Source: UBA5336 sp038522375 (GTDB taxonomy: Bacteria > Pseudomonadota > Alphaproteobacteria > Caulobacterales > Hyphomonadaceae). Taken from it: a stretch of DNA of 64,000 bases. The stretch covers positions 1-64,000 of the forward strand of contig JBCBKE010000002.1 of assembly GCA_038522375.1 (NCBI GenBank). The letters run 5' to 3'. Of the stretch, positions 42,324 through 50,453 are shown piece after piece. Both the position numbers and the translations under genes were made by a program. A model generated the notes under the pieces. The model saw only the letters and a list, made by a program, of their open reading frames with translations, ran no database searches and was not told where the DNA came from. Numbering within the stretch: position 1 is the stretch's first letter; every line of letters begins with the position of its first letter.

Positions 42324-42453
42324 TAAGGAAACGTGGCTCGCATGGCCGGTTTCACCCATCGCCTGTCATGGCGCTCCCGTGTGCAGCGCGGACTTGCCAA
42401 CATCCTGAAATCCCGCTTTTCAGGGAGACCAACAAGGCTTGAGGGAAAACGCA

Positions 42454-42870
42454 ATGTTCAAGGAATTCAAAGAGTTTGCCATGAAGGGCAACCTCGTCGA
42501 CCTCGCTGTGGGTTTCATACTGGGCGGCGCGTTTGCGACGGTGGTCAAATCACTCGTCGGCGATGTCATCATGCCACCGGTCGGTCTGGCGATGGGCGGC
42601 GTCGACTTCTCGCAGCTCACCGCCGTGTTGAAACCCGCGGAGATCAACGCAGCCGGAGAGATCGTGTCAGAAGAAGTCGCGATCCGCTATGGCAACTTCA
42701 TCAACGAGATCATTTCCTTCCTCATCGTGGCCTTTGCGATGTTCTTCATCGTGAAGGGGATGAACGAATTGCAGAAAGCTGAGGAAAACGCGCCTGAAGA
42801 GCCGGCAGAACCGCCAAAAGAGCAGGTTTTGCTGGAAGAAATTCGTGATCTGTTAGCGAAACCGCGCTAG
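42454..42870 (+). CDS. mscL: large-conductance mechanosensitive channel MscL
   Basis: A 138-residue channel. ATG 42454 follows GAGGG, and the N-terminus MFKEFKEFAMKGNLVDLAVG is nearly canonical; an in-frame start five codons earlier is discarded. TM1 contains FILGGAFATVVKSLVGDVIM (pore Gly/Ala pattern), and TM2 follows after a periplasmic loop. An acidic and proline-rich C-terminal region ends in LLEEIRDLLAKPR. It releases solutes under hypo-osmotic shock. A strong terminator follows. Confidence 0.96.
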   Translation: MFKEFKEFAMKGNLVDLAVGFILGGAFATVVKSLVGDVIMPPVGLAMGGVDFSQLTAVLKPAEINAAGEIVSEEVAIRYGNFINEIISFLIVAFAMFFIVKGMNELQKAEENAPEEPAEPPKEQVLLEEIRDLLAKPR

Positions 42871-42902
42871 ATATAGTGTCAGTAGAGTGAGTGTAGAGTG
42901 TG

Positions 42903-42935
42903 GAAGGGCGGTCCGTTGGGCTGCCCTTCTTTTTT
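42903..42935 (+). terminator. intrinsic terminator of mscL
   Basis: GAAGGGC (42903-42909) pairs with GCCCTTC (42923-42929), followed by six T residues (42930-42935). This is a clear rho-independent terminator 33 bases after the mscL stop. Confidence 0.88.
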
Positions 42936-43024
42936 GTCGATGGTCGAAAGGCCGGCGGGAGCATGGGTCAGCAAGCCATATCGGCGTTGACGGGCTCGGT
43001 TCACAAACCGCCGCGGTCAACCCA

Positions 43025-43137
43025 GACCCTTCTGCCTAAAGCGTCGGTCTTTCGTTTCACGCCAGGCCAACGCTTCAGATCTTTGTTTTTGCGCAAGTAT
43101 CCGTTCGCAAACGTTCTCCGTTTGCTCCGAACTTGCT
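43025..43137 (-). repeat. dispersed post-stop repeat, copy B
   Basis: Read on the minus strand it begins directly at the DUF3299 stop (43138): GCAAGTTCGGAGCAAACGG, then CGTTTGCGAACGGATACTTG, ending near GGCGTGAAACGAAAGACCGA. It is closest to copies A and C. It follows its gene in the gene's own direction, as do the other copies. Confidence 0.7.
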
Positions 43138-43761
43138 TTAATACTCATACTCTTCGATCCGGTGCATTTCGATGGTGTACGCCGCGCCAGCCAGGTCCGT
43201 GTCCTGGCGTTGGGTGCGCAGCGTCCCCTCAATCCAAACCGCCATGGCGAGGTCCTTGATCGTGATCGCGTCTTCGGTCTCGACAAAAACCGTCTGGTTG
43301 GGCGGCGGCGGCGGTGCATGCAGGCAAGCCCCGAAATAGGGAACCAGCAGGAACTCTCGGATCTCCGCATCGGGGCCAAAATCGAACGGAACCGTGTAGC
43401 CAGGAATGCGGACCTTCACACCGTCAAGCTCCGGAACCGTGTTGAATGTGCCGAACTGCTTTGCCACATCCTGCGGCGATCCTTCGACGATCCCGCCAGA
43501 ATACAGCATGGCCATTTGCTGTTGGTAGAGTTCAAACAGCTTTTCCTCTTCGCCCTCGGGCATGAGTTCTTCCCAGCCGAGTTCCCGCGCGCCCCTGGCA
43601 TTCACCGCAGCCTGTTCTTTCGCAGCCGCAGCGCCCGCCTCCGCCAGCGTGGTGCTCTCGGTCTCAGGTCCGGCCGGTGACGGCTCGGAATTCGCAGCGC
43701 CACCGCAGGCCGCAGTGACCAGGATCGTGGCGAATGTCAGGGCTGAAAGGCTCGCTCTCAT
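43138..43761 (-). CDS. DUF3299 lipoprotein
   Basis: A 207-residue protein with a lipoprotein signal (ATILVTAACGG, Cys19). The mature part begins with an Ala/Glu-rich stretch and then the DUF3299 domain: LGWEELMPEG near residue 62, FNTVPELDGVKVRIPGYTVP, then FDFGPDAEIREFLLVPYFGA and CLHAPPPPPNQTVFV. The C-L-H-A-P-P-P-P-X-N-Q motif is highly characteristic and has potential metal ligands (Cys, His). It is last in a four-gene minus-strand unit with an ABC transporter and the His-rich protein at 45799. Confidence 0.9.
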   Translation of the reverse strand: MRASLSALTFATILVTAACGGAANSEPSPAGPETESTTLAEAGAAAAKEQAAVNARGARELGWEELMPEGEEEKLFELYQQQMAMLYSGGIVEGSPQDVAKQFGTFNTVPELDGVKVRIPGYTVPFDFGPDAEIREFLLVPYFGACLHAPPPPPNQTVFVETEDAITIKDLAMAVWIEGTLRTQRQDTDLAGAAYTIEMHRIEEYEY

Positions 43762-43809
43762 TGGCTGTCTCCAGATGTCCTATCAACTTATGCCATAAGC
43801 GATGCAAAA

Positions 43810-45075
43810 TCATAGTTTAACCGTCAGGCCATCGGCTAACGATCGCTTGAGTGCAATCCAGGCCGGCACCAGTCCCATGAGGATGGCGGCGCCCGTGACC
43901 GCGAAAACCGTGTAGACATCGAGCAAGCTCGGCGCCGTTCCCAGAAGCGTGATGCCGTAAGCCTCGGTGAGGAATGGCCGCGCCAATGCAAGCCCGCCAT
44001 TCAAGAAAACAGCGCCAAGGGCTGCCCCGATAAAGCCGAGTAATCCGGCTTCGGCAAGCAGCAGGAAGAAGACGTGGCCGGGTCGCGCGCCCGTTGCCCT
44101 GAGGATCGACATTTCCCGCCTGCGTTCATTCAGACTGGAAAGGATCGACGTCATGACCGAAACAAGCCCCACAGCGACCACGAACAGTGAAATGGCGATC
44201 AATGCCCGTTCTGCCACGCCAGTCACTTCCCACAACTGGGCCAGCGCCTGGCCTGGGATGATCGCCATCAAGGCTTCACTTCGATAGGTGTCGATTGCCC
44301 GTTTGGTCCGCAGGATCGTCCCGCGCCGTTCCAGACCCACCATGATGGCTGTCACGGTGCGCGGGGTGAGGTCGAACCCACGGATCATGTCTTCAGTGAT
44401 CGCATCTGCCATGGGGCTGCGCGACCCGGTTTCCCAACCCACATGGATCGCCGTGATGGCCTCAAGGGACACATGGATGGTGCGGTCGACCGGTGTGCCC
44501 GTCCGGGCGAGGACGCCTGAAACCCTGAATGGCCTGTCGTCATGGTCACTGAAGCCAGCCCTACCCAGCCCATGGGTGAGCACCAGCGGGCTCCCGATCT
44601 CATATCCCAAAGCTGCTGCGACGTCTGCGCCAATTACGGCATCGAAGAGATCAGCAAACCGCTCGCCCGTTGCCAGGCGAAGGGTTTCTCCGCCCGCATA
44701 CTTGTACCGTTCGAAATACTCGGCCGTCGTGCCCAGGACCCGGTACCCCCGGTGGCTGTCGCCAAGCGACAACGGAACAGTCCAGGCGACATCCTCCCTG
44801 TCGCCGAGCCACTCATAGGTTTGCCAGGAGACTTCAGCCGTCGCATCCCCCATGCGGAACACCGAATAGAGCAGCAGATTGACCGTTCCCGTACGCGCAC
44901 CGACGATGAGTTCAGTGCCTGACAGGGTCGATTCAAACCCCGACTTCGCGCCCGATCGCGTCTTCTCCACCCCCAGAAAGAGAGCGACAGCCAGACCAAT
45001 CGCCAACACGGTCAGGATCGCAGACGCTGACCGGTTGATCAGGCTGCGCCAGGCCAACGAAAAGATCGCGCCCAT
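43810..45075 (-). CDS. ABC transporter permease, FtsX/MacB type
   Basis: A 421-residue permease. It has an N-terminal membrane span (SASAILTVLAIGLAVALFLG) and a large extracytoplasmic domain. Three C-terminal spans follow with SSLNERRREMSILRATGARP, the coupling-helix-like motif of FtsX-type permeases (R-R-X-E-X-X-X-X-R-A-X-G). GTG/ATG start overlaps the ATPase stop at 45075. This class acts in lipoprotein release or mechanotransmission rather than classical import, so its link to zinc genes is inferred from context. Confidence 0.9.
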   Translation of the reverse strand: MGAIFSLAWRSLINRSASAILTVLAIGLAVALFLGVEKTRSGAKSGFESTLSGTELIVGARTGTVNLLLYSVFRMGDATAEVSWQTYEWLGDREDVAWTVPLSLGDSHRGYRVLGTTAEYFERYKYAGGETLRLATGERFADLFDAVIGADVAAALGYEIGSPLVLTHGLGRAGFSDHDDRPFRVSGVLARTGTPVDRTIHVSLEAITAIHVGWETGSRSPMADAITEDMIRGFDLTPRTVTAIMVGLERRGTILRTKRAIDTYRSEALMAIIPGQALAQLWEVTGVAERALIAISLFVVAVGLVSVMTSILSSLNERRREMSILRATGARPGHVFFLLLAEAGLLGFIGAALGAVFLNGGLALARPFLTEAYGITLLGTAPSLLDVYTVFAVTGAAILMGLVPAWIALKRSLADGLTVKL

Positions 45076-45782
45076 CAGGCAGCCCTTTCCGCAGAAATCG
45101 CCCCGTTGATTACCGGCAGGTCGAGTGCCCGGTCGAACTGGGCCGCAAGCGCCGGGTCGTGGCTGACGAACAGCAGGGCCGCCCCCGACCGCGCGGCTTC
45201 TTCCGACAGCAGGTGAATGAATCGGTCGCGGGCTTCGGTATCGAGAGCGGAGGTCGGCTCGTCCGCGATCACCAGCGATGGCGAGCCGATGAGTGCGCGC
45301 GCCGCTGCAACCCTTTGTTGCTGGCCGACCGAAAGGTCAACGACCTTACGCTTGAGGATTGCCGGGTCACTTAGGCCCAAATGGCCGAGCAGCCGCTCGG
45401 CTTCCGCTCCTGCGTCACCCCCAATTTGGGCGCGCCTGTGCCGGGAAAACCGAAGCGGCAGGGTAACGTTCTGCACAACGGACAAGTAGGGCACCAGGTT
45501 GAAAAGCTGGAAGATGACACCCAACCGGTCGCCCCGCATGCGATCGCGGCCCTCCCCGGTCAATGCCGACATGTCCTCGCCGAGAACCCGCACCGATCCT
45601 GTGTCGGGGACCAATATTCCGCAAATAAGGCCCAGAAGCGTTGACTTGCCGGACCCAGACGGCCCCCTCAGGAACAGGCGCTCTCCAGACTGGACCGTTA
45701 ATCGATCGATATCCAGTACGTCTCGCCCCTTGCGGGACCAGGCGAACCGAAGGTTTTCAATCTCGACAGCGGGACCTGCCAT
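45075..45782 (-). CDS. ABC transporter ATP-binding protein (LolD/MacB-like)
   Basis: A 235-residue ATPase. Walker A FLRGPSGSGKSTLLGLICG, ABC signature VVDLSVGQQQRVAAARALIG, Walker B SLVIADEPTSALD, and H-loop LFVSHDPAL are all intact. The sequence type fits the LolD/MacB class that partners FtsX-like permeases. It overlaps the permease by one base and lies 16 bases after the DUF2796 gene. Confidence 0.92.
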   Translation of the reverse strand: MAGPAVEIENLRFAWSRKGRDVLDIDRLTVQSGERLFLRGPSGSGKSTLLGLICGILVPDTGSVRVLGEDMSALTGEGRDRMRGDRLGVIFQLFNLVPYLSVVQNVTLPLRFSRHRRAQIGGDAGAEAERLLGHLGLSDPAILKRKVVDLSVGQQQRVAAARALIGSPSLVIADEPTSALDTEARDRFIHLLSEEAARSGAALLFVSHDPALAAQFDRALDLPVINGAISAERAA

Positions 45783-45798
45783 GCATTTGCCGCCTTGA

Positions 45799-46449
45799 TC
45801 AGTTGGGCGAGATTGTCCGGCTGTCTGGCGTCAACGTGGCGGACGACTGGGACGCCTCGTCGATCCAGACCGCTTCAATCGTCTCAAGGGTATCTGCATA
45901 GTGACTGAACAACACGAAATCCACGTCTGTTACGGCCGAAATGTCGCCGCATGTCAGCGTATAGTCTGCAACAAGGTTGCCCGGTCCGCCCGAATAATCG
46001 GTACCGACGTCTGCTTCGCCAGGCGCGCAATCGGCGGCGTCTGGTAAACTGACCACATGGAATGGATCGGCAAACGGCGCGAGGGCGGCGGAGATGGCCT
46101 CACGCGACGCGTCGTCCTCGGGTTCCCGTTCGCTGCTCCCAATACTCGCCAGCGCCGTATCAATGCCAATGCTCAATGTGTCACCATCCACGGCGATCGA
46201 CGCATTCGCCAAGCCATGGACGTGCACACTGCCGCCGGCGTGGTCATGGTCATGGTCGTGGTCATGGTCGTGGTCATGGTCGTGGTCATGGCTGTGAGCA
46301 TCCTCGGACTCGGCGGTTTCTGACGCCCCCTTGTCTGTGGTCTCGTGCGCCGCAGCCGCACCTGCAACGGTGAGAAAACCAGCCATGGCAACGACCAGGG
46401 TTCGAACGGCAGAAGAAGAAAGCGTGTTCAAGGGATCCTCCAAATTCAC
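45799..46449 (-). CDS. His-rich DUF2796 (ZrgA-family) periplasmic protein
   Basis: A 216-residue protein with a signal peptide (AVRTLVVAMAGFLTVAGAAA). The mature N-terminus has an alternating His-Asp run (eight or nine HD units, about residues 52-70) followed by GGSVHVHGLANASIAVDGDT, which matches the DUF2796 start (H-X-H-G-X-X). Later CAPGEADV and a YTLTCGD segment supply Cys. ZrgA of Vibrio is a zinc-regulated protein of this family. The HD run should bind Zn. First gene of the unit with the ABC genes and DUF3299, divergent from the ZIP gene. Confidence 0.85.
   Translation of the reverse strand: MNLEDPLNTLSSSAVRTLVVAMAGFLTVAGAAAAHETTDKGASETAESEDAHSHDHDHDHDHDHDHDHDHAGGSVHVHGLANASIAVDGDTLSIGIDTALASIGSSEREPEDDASREAISAALAPFADPFHVVSLPDAADCAPGEADVGTDYSGGPGNLVADYTLTCGDISAVTDVDFVLFSHYADTLETIEAVWIDEASQSSATLTPDSRTISPN
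46241..46297. repeat. short tandem repeat encoding the His-Asp run
   Basis: A 12-base unit (CATGGTCGTGGT on the plus strand, with CATGGT variants) is repeated about four and a half times. It encodes the alternating His-Asp codons of the DUF2796 protein. Being a multiple of six bases, gain or loss of units would change the metal-binding length without shifting frame. Confidence 0.8.
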
Positions 46450-46474
46450 AAGTTCTGCGGCGCGAGGTTACTTC

Positions 46475-46510
46475 ACAACAGCGCTAAATGATATAGTGTT
46501 ACAACAGCGC
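46475..46510. promoter_or_regulatory. candidate Zur-like operator between divergent metal-uptake units
   Basis: AATGATATAGTGTT (46487-46500) matches ten of fourteen positions of the AATGTTATAACATT-type alphaproteobacterial Zur palindrome as I recall it. It lies centrally between the DUF2796 start (46449) and the ZIP start (46583). It is flanked by an exact direct repeat ACAACAGCGC at 46475-46484 and 46501-46510. The local A/T content stands out. Regulation by Zur is inferred. Confidence 0.45.
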
Positions 46511-46582
46511 CGCAGATAGCGACCGAAGGCGGGTGTGCCACTCTCCCAACCTTAATGAAAGCCTGGGCGAACTAGAGGTTCA

Positions 46583-47458
46583 ATGACCAACAACGCAATC
46601 CTTTTCGGCCTGATTGCCGCCAGCCTCTCTGCTGTTGCACTCATTGGCATCGCGCTCGTGGGGGCGCGCCTCCAGAGGGTATCCCGGCCGCTTTCAATCA
46701 TGGCGGGTGGTCTGCTGTTGACCCTGGTAGCGTTCCACATTGCCCCAGAGGCACTGGCCTCCAGTCGCTTTGCGCCCATGATGATCGCTGGGGGGTTTGT
46801 GTTTGCGTTTCTTCTGCAGGGGGCGCTCAAGGCCGCGGCATCGGGCGGTAGGGTGCGAGCAGGTGAGCGCGCGACGAGCGGTGGTGGCGGCCAAGGGCAT
46901 TCTGCCATTGTCGCCCTATCACCACTGGTCGCGATTGCACTGCATAGTTTTCTGGACGGCATAATTTACGGCGTGACCTTTGCCGGCAGTTTCAGTTCAG
47001 GGATCTACACCGCCACTGCCCTGATCCTCCATGAAGTGCCCGAAGCGTTCGTCGCCTTCGCCCTGGTTTCTGCAGCTGGATTTTCGCCGGCCCGTTCGGC
47101 CATGGCCGCTTTCCTCGCAGCAGGGTTGACGACGCCGCTCGGTGCCGCAGTGTCCAGTTCCGTCATCGCGCTGCTGGGTCCTGAACTCGTCCCGGCGCTG
47201 TTTGCGCTGAGTGCTGGCCTCCTCCTCTATGTGGCGCTCGGCGCGCTGTTGGCCCCGCTATATTCGCCTGACCGCCATGATGAAGGCGGGTTGGGCGCAC
47301 TGGGTGCAGGTGTCGCCGCTGGTGTGATCCTGCTTGTTGCTCCCCTGCCCCACACCCATGGCGGCGTTGACCATGGGGGCCATGCCGTCCATGCGCATGC
47401 CCATGATCAAGCTGGCCACGAGACGCATCAACATCCCAATTTCTCGCCTTTCCGGTAA
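46583..47458 (+). CDS. ZIP-family divalent metal transporter
   Basis: A 291-residue membrane protein with about eight spans. Metal-transport helices are visible as VAIALHSFLDGIIYGVTFAG (TM4-like H-S-X-X-D-G) and ALILHEVPEAFVAFALVSAA (TM5-like H-E-X-P-E). A cytosolic His-rich tail (HTHGGVDHGGHAVHAHAHDQ) and LAGLT helices follow. It probably imports zinc into the cytosol. ATG 46583 is 83 bases past the Zur-like site. The HupE-type gene overlaps its 3' end. Confidence 0.9.
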   Translation: MTNNAILFGLIAASLSAVALIGIALVGARLQRVSRPLSIMAGGLLLTLVAFHIAPEALASSRFAPMMIAGGFVFAFLLQGALKAAASGGRVRAGERATSGGGGQGHSAIVALSPLVAIALHSFLDGIIYGVTFAGSFSSGIYTATALILHEVPEAFVAFALVSAAGFSPARSAMAAFLAAGLTTPLGAAVSSSVIALLGPELVPALFALSAGLLLYVALGALLAPLYSPDRHDEGGLGALGAGVAAGVILLVAPLPHTHGGVDHGGHAVHAHAHDQAGHETHQHPNFSPFR

Positions 47459-48248
47459 GCGCTCCTTTCTAATCGTCGGCCTGATTGCGGCGGTCTCGGT
47501 CGCGCCCATCTGGGCCACAGCATCGGCACACCCGGAAGACGACATCTGCGGTCCAGATTCGGGCATGGACCCCGTGCTCTGTGACGCCCTCGCCGGACTG
47601 GAGCGGGACGGCGCGGTCGGAGCATGGACGCTGGAGAGCCTGGCCAGCAACGCCCCGTCCATGGGCCTGTTCGACGCACTTGCCGCTTTTTTTGCCGCGG
47701 GTTGGGACCATGTGCTGCCCAGCGGACTGGATCATATCTTCTTCATCATTGCCCTATTCCTGGCCGCGCAAACCATGCCCCAGAGGATTGGCCTTGTGTC
47801 GGTTTTCACGATTGCCCACACCATCAGCGTGGGCCTGGCCGCTGGCGGCCTGATTGCCCCATCGCCTGCGATCGTTGAGCCTTTGATCACGCTGAGCATC
47901 GCCGCCGTTGCCACCGAAACACTGGTGTTCAAGAAACCGCCCCCTTGGCGGCCCGGACTCGTCTTCTGTTTCGGCCTCCTCCATGGGTTGGGTTTTGCGA
48001 ATGCGTTTTCGCTGGCGTCGTCCGATGGCAGCGTTTTCTGGCCCGGCCTTTTGGGGTTCAATCTGGGTGTCGAAGCCGCGCAGATCGTTGTCGGCACTGG
48101 CGTTCTGGTCGTCGCAGCCGCCGCCCACCGGACGATCTTCACCGCCCCCACACCGCAAACCTACAGGACCTGGATCACAGTCCCCGTCGCCGTTGGCCTG
48201 GGAGCTGTTGGGGTGGTTTGGACCCTCATGACCCTGCTGGCGCCGTGA
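47403..48248 (+). CDS. HupE/UreJ-family membrane protein
   Basis: A membrane protein of about 281 residues if translated from ATG 47403; upstream in-frame starts inside the ZIP gene are also possible. It has a signal peptide ending ATASA followed by HPEDDICGP, so the mature protein would begin with His. Its GLDHIFFIIALFLAAQ, FTIAHTISVGLAAGGL and LLHGLGFANAF blocks match HupE/UreJ-2 proteins, with conserved His residues in membrane helices. HupE-type proteins are linked to nickel, but association here with ZIP suggests another metal or a general role. Confidence 0.8.
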   Translation: MIKLATRRINIPISRLSGKRSFLIVGLIAAVSVAPIWATASAHPEDDICGPDSGMDPVLCDALAGLERDGAVGAWTLESLASNAPSMGLFDALAAFFAAGWDHVLPSGLDHIFFIIALFLAAQTMPQRIGLVSVFTIAHTISVGLAAGGLIAPSPAIVEPLITLSIAAVATETLVFKKPPPWRPGLVFCFGLLHGLGFANAFSLASSDGSVFWPGLLGFNLGVEAAQIVVGTGVLVVAAAAHRTIFTAPTPQTYRTWITVPVAVGLGAVGVVWTLMTLLAP

Positions 48249-48299
48249 CGATCCGCGCTGGGCCGTAGCGCCGCTGAACTCCGGCGCGGCCATGGGGGT

Positions 48300-49724
48300 C
48301 TATGCGATCTCGATCCAGTCACTATCGGCTTCGATGGCCTCGCCAAATGGCAGGTCCGGCAGTGGCAGACCGTCTGGAATATCCAGATCGCCGGGTAAAA
48401 GGTCTTCAAGGTCAAGGTCCAGTTCGTCGAGTAACGGCACCAAAACGGTCTCGATCGACGTTTCGACCCCGGCAAGGACGTCGGCCCGGTCGGCATTCAG
48501 GAAATCGATCCGGACGCCACCTGAAACAAACACCGTATCCGCGCCGTTCTGGGTGAACGCGCTCGCCGCACCGTCGGCGTCGGAGAATGCGAAACCAACC
48601 AGGAGGACCGTTTCACCGGCAGAAAAATCGGTAACGGTATGGTTGCCGGTTGACGTGGACAGGAAGCCGTAGATGTCGGATCCCGCGCCTCCGGTCATGG
48701 TGATAGTGCCCTCACCGGCAGCGAGGACATCGTCGCCTTGCCCACCCAGCAGGGTATCGGACCCCAGAAAGCCAATCAGCGCATCGCTATCACCGCCACC
48801 GTTCAGGATATCGTTTCCCGCTTCGCCATTCATGAGATCGATGCCGCTGGCGCCGAAGAGTTGGTCATTGCCATTCCCGCCAGCCAGCACGTCGTCTCCG
48901 CCCTGGCCGCGCAGGATATCGTTGCTGTCGCCGCCAAAAAGCTCATCGTCGCCACCACCGCCGAAGAGTTCGTCATTGCCCTGGCCACCGAAGAGTTCGT
49001 CGTCGCCGAGCGCACCGAACAGCATGTCCCGGTTGCGGCCGCCATCAAGGATATCGTCGCCGCGCTGGCCGAGCAGCGTATCGTCCTGGTTGCCGCCAAG
49101 CAGCGTGTCATCGCCAGCGCCACCGTTCAGCAGATCATCTCCGGTGGATCCATCCAGCAGGTCTTCGCCGGCTGCGCCGAAAAGCTGGTCGTCTCCGACG
49201 CCGCCACCGATATTGTCATCGCCGGACTGGCCGCGGAGAATATCATTGCCGCCACCGCCCTGGATGGTGTCATCATCGGCGCCGCCTGATATGGTATCGT
49301 CGCCGTCATTGCCGTTGAGGATGTCCTTGTCGCCGCCCCCCGCGATGACGTCGTTCCCATCACCGCCGAGGATGGTGTCCTCACCGTCGCTGCCTTGCAA
49401 CGTATCGTTGCCTGTCCCGCCGTCGATCGTATCGTCGCCGGCGCCGCCAAAGGCACTGTCATTGCCCGTTCCGCCGAAAAGCTGGTCGTCTCCGCCGCTG
49501 CCGATGAGGGTATCGTTACCAGCATTGCCGAATAGTGTGTCATCACCGGCAAAACCGTTGATCGTGTCGTTGCCGCCGAGACCGGAGATCGCGTCATCGT
49601 CGGCCGTGCCGTTTTCAACATCATCCCCCTCGGTGGTGACGCGGGAAAAATCGAATCCAGCGGCAGCGCCGAGCCCATTGGTGATCGCAATCGGTGCCGC
49701 TTCCTCGAAGGTGATATCAGTCAT
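48300..49724 (-). CDS. RTX-repeat exoprotein, second copy
   Basis: A 474-residue acidic protein from ATG 49724; a TTG ten codons earlier is a possible longer start. After a short N-terminus, an uninterrupted array of RTX nonapeptides covers about residues 45-345 (e.g. GGTGNDSAFGGAGDDTIDGG), with a repeating DELFGG variant near 255-285. A C-terminal module (TVTDFSAGETVLLVGFAF) follows, similar in sequence and order to the end of the RTX protein at 5636-8107. Both end in EIA. Type I secretion and calcium binding are predicted. There is no transporter nearby. Confidence 0.9.
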   Translation of the reverse strand: MTDITFEEAAPIAITNGLGAAAGFDFSRVTTEGDDVENGTADDDAISGLGGNDTINGFAGDDTLFGNAGNDTLIGSGGDDQLFGGTGNDSAFGGAGDDTIDGGTGNDTLQGSDGEDTILGGDGNDVIAGGGDKDILNGNDGDDTISGGADDDTIQGGGGNDILRGQSGDDNIGGGVGDDQLFGAAGEDLLDGSTGDDLLNGGAGDDTLLGGNQDDTLLGQRGDDILDGGRNRDMLFGALGDDELFGGQGNDELFGGGGDDELFGGDSNDILRGQGGDDVLAGGNGNDQLFGASGIDLMNGEAGNDILNGGGDSDALIGFLGSDTLLGGQGDDVLAAGEGTITMTGGAGSDIYGFLSTSTGNHTVTDFSAGETVLLVGFAFSDADGAASAFTQNGADTVFVSGGVRIDFLNADRADVLAGVETSIETVLVPLLDELDLDLEDLLPGDLDIPDGLPLPDLPFGEAIEADSDWIEIA

Positions 49725-49817
49725 CGTCGAAAATCCCGTGCCTGTTTCGTCCAACTCGACAGTGTCTTTATCCAGTAACCGGATTCTAGCACAGCGTGGG
49801 GCGTGTAGGATGAATTC

Positions 49818-50390
49818 TCATGAAGGTTGGTCGCCCATGCGGAGAAACCGGACACAAGCGGCGCCATAGTGCCGCGTGTCGAGGATGTCCCACCCTCGCA
49901 GGATGAGGGTTTCATCGGCACCCGTCTCGGCCATGGCGACGGCGTGGCCTGCGAGCCAACCGCCAAGCCTGAGGCTGTCGAGCGCCGGGGCGACCAGGTC
50001 CTTGCCGTAGGGTGGGTCGAGGAAGACGAGATCGAACGGGGCGCCGACACCGGCGGGCCTGGCGCCGAGGTCGGTCGCTGCACGTCTGTGGATCCGGGTG
50101 ACGCCGAACAGGGACATTGCATCGATGTTCCCGCGGATCGCACCGCGGGCGGCATGGTCGGTTTCAACGAAGAGACAGAAGCTAGCGCCCCTTGAGAGCG
50201 CTTCAAAACCCAACGCGCCAGAGCCGGCAAACAGGTCGATGATCCGGGCGCCCTTGAGGTCGGGCGCCCAAGCGGCATGGGCGAGGACATTGAACACCGC
50301 CTCGCGGGTCCGGTCGGAGGTGGGACGGGTGCTGCGGCCCTTTGGCGTCACCAGGGGTCTGCCTTTGAACTGGCCGGCAACGATGCGCAT
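49818..50390 (-). CDS. rsmD: 16S rRNA (guanine966-N2)-methyltransferase RsmD
   Basis: A 190-residue methyltransferase. ATG 50390 starts the canonical MRIVAGQFKGRPLVTPKGRS, then TRPTSDRTREAVFNVLAH. SAM-binding ARIIDLFAGSGALGFEALSR and the catalytic FDLVFLDPPYGKDLVAPAL (D-P-P-Y) are intact. It methylates G966 of 16S rRNA during 30S assembly. It is divergent from the enoyl-CoA hydratase gene. Confidence 0.96.
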   Translation of the reverse strand: MRIVAGQFKGRPLVTPKGRSTRPTSDRTREAVFNVLAHAAWAPDLKGARIIDLFAGSGALGFEALSRGASFCLFVETDHAARGAIRGNIDAMSLFGVTRIHRRAATDLGARPAGVGAPFDLVFLDPPYGKDLVAPALDSLRLGGWLAGHAVAMAETGADETLILRGWDILDTRHYGAACVRFLRMGDQPS

Positions 50391-50453
50391 GGGCGGGGTC
50401 TCGCCTTCCTTACGATCTGGTGTCACAGTTTCATGAAAACTGGAGGAAGCCCC

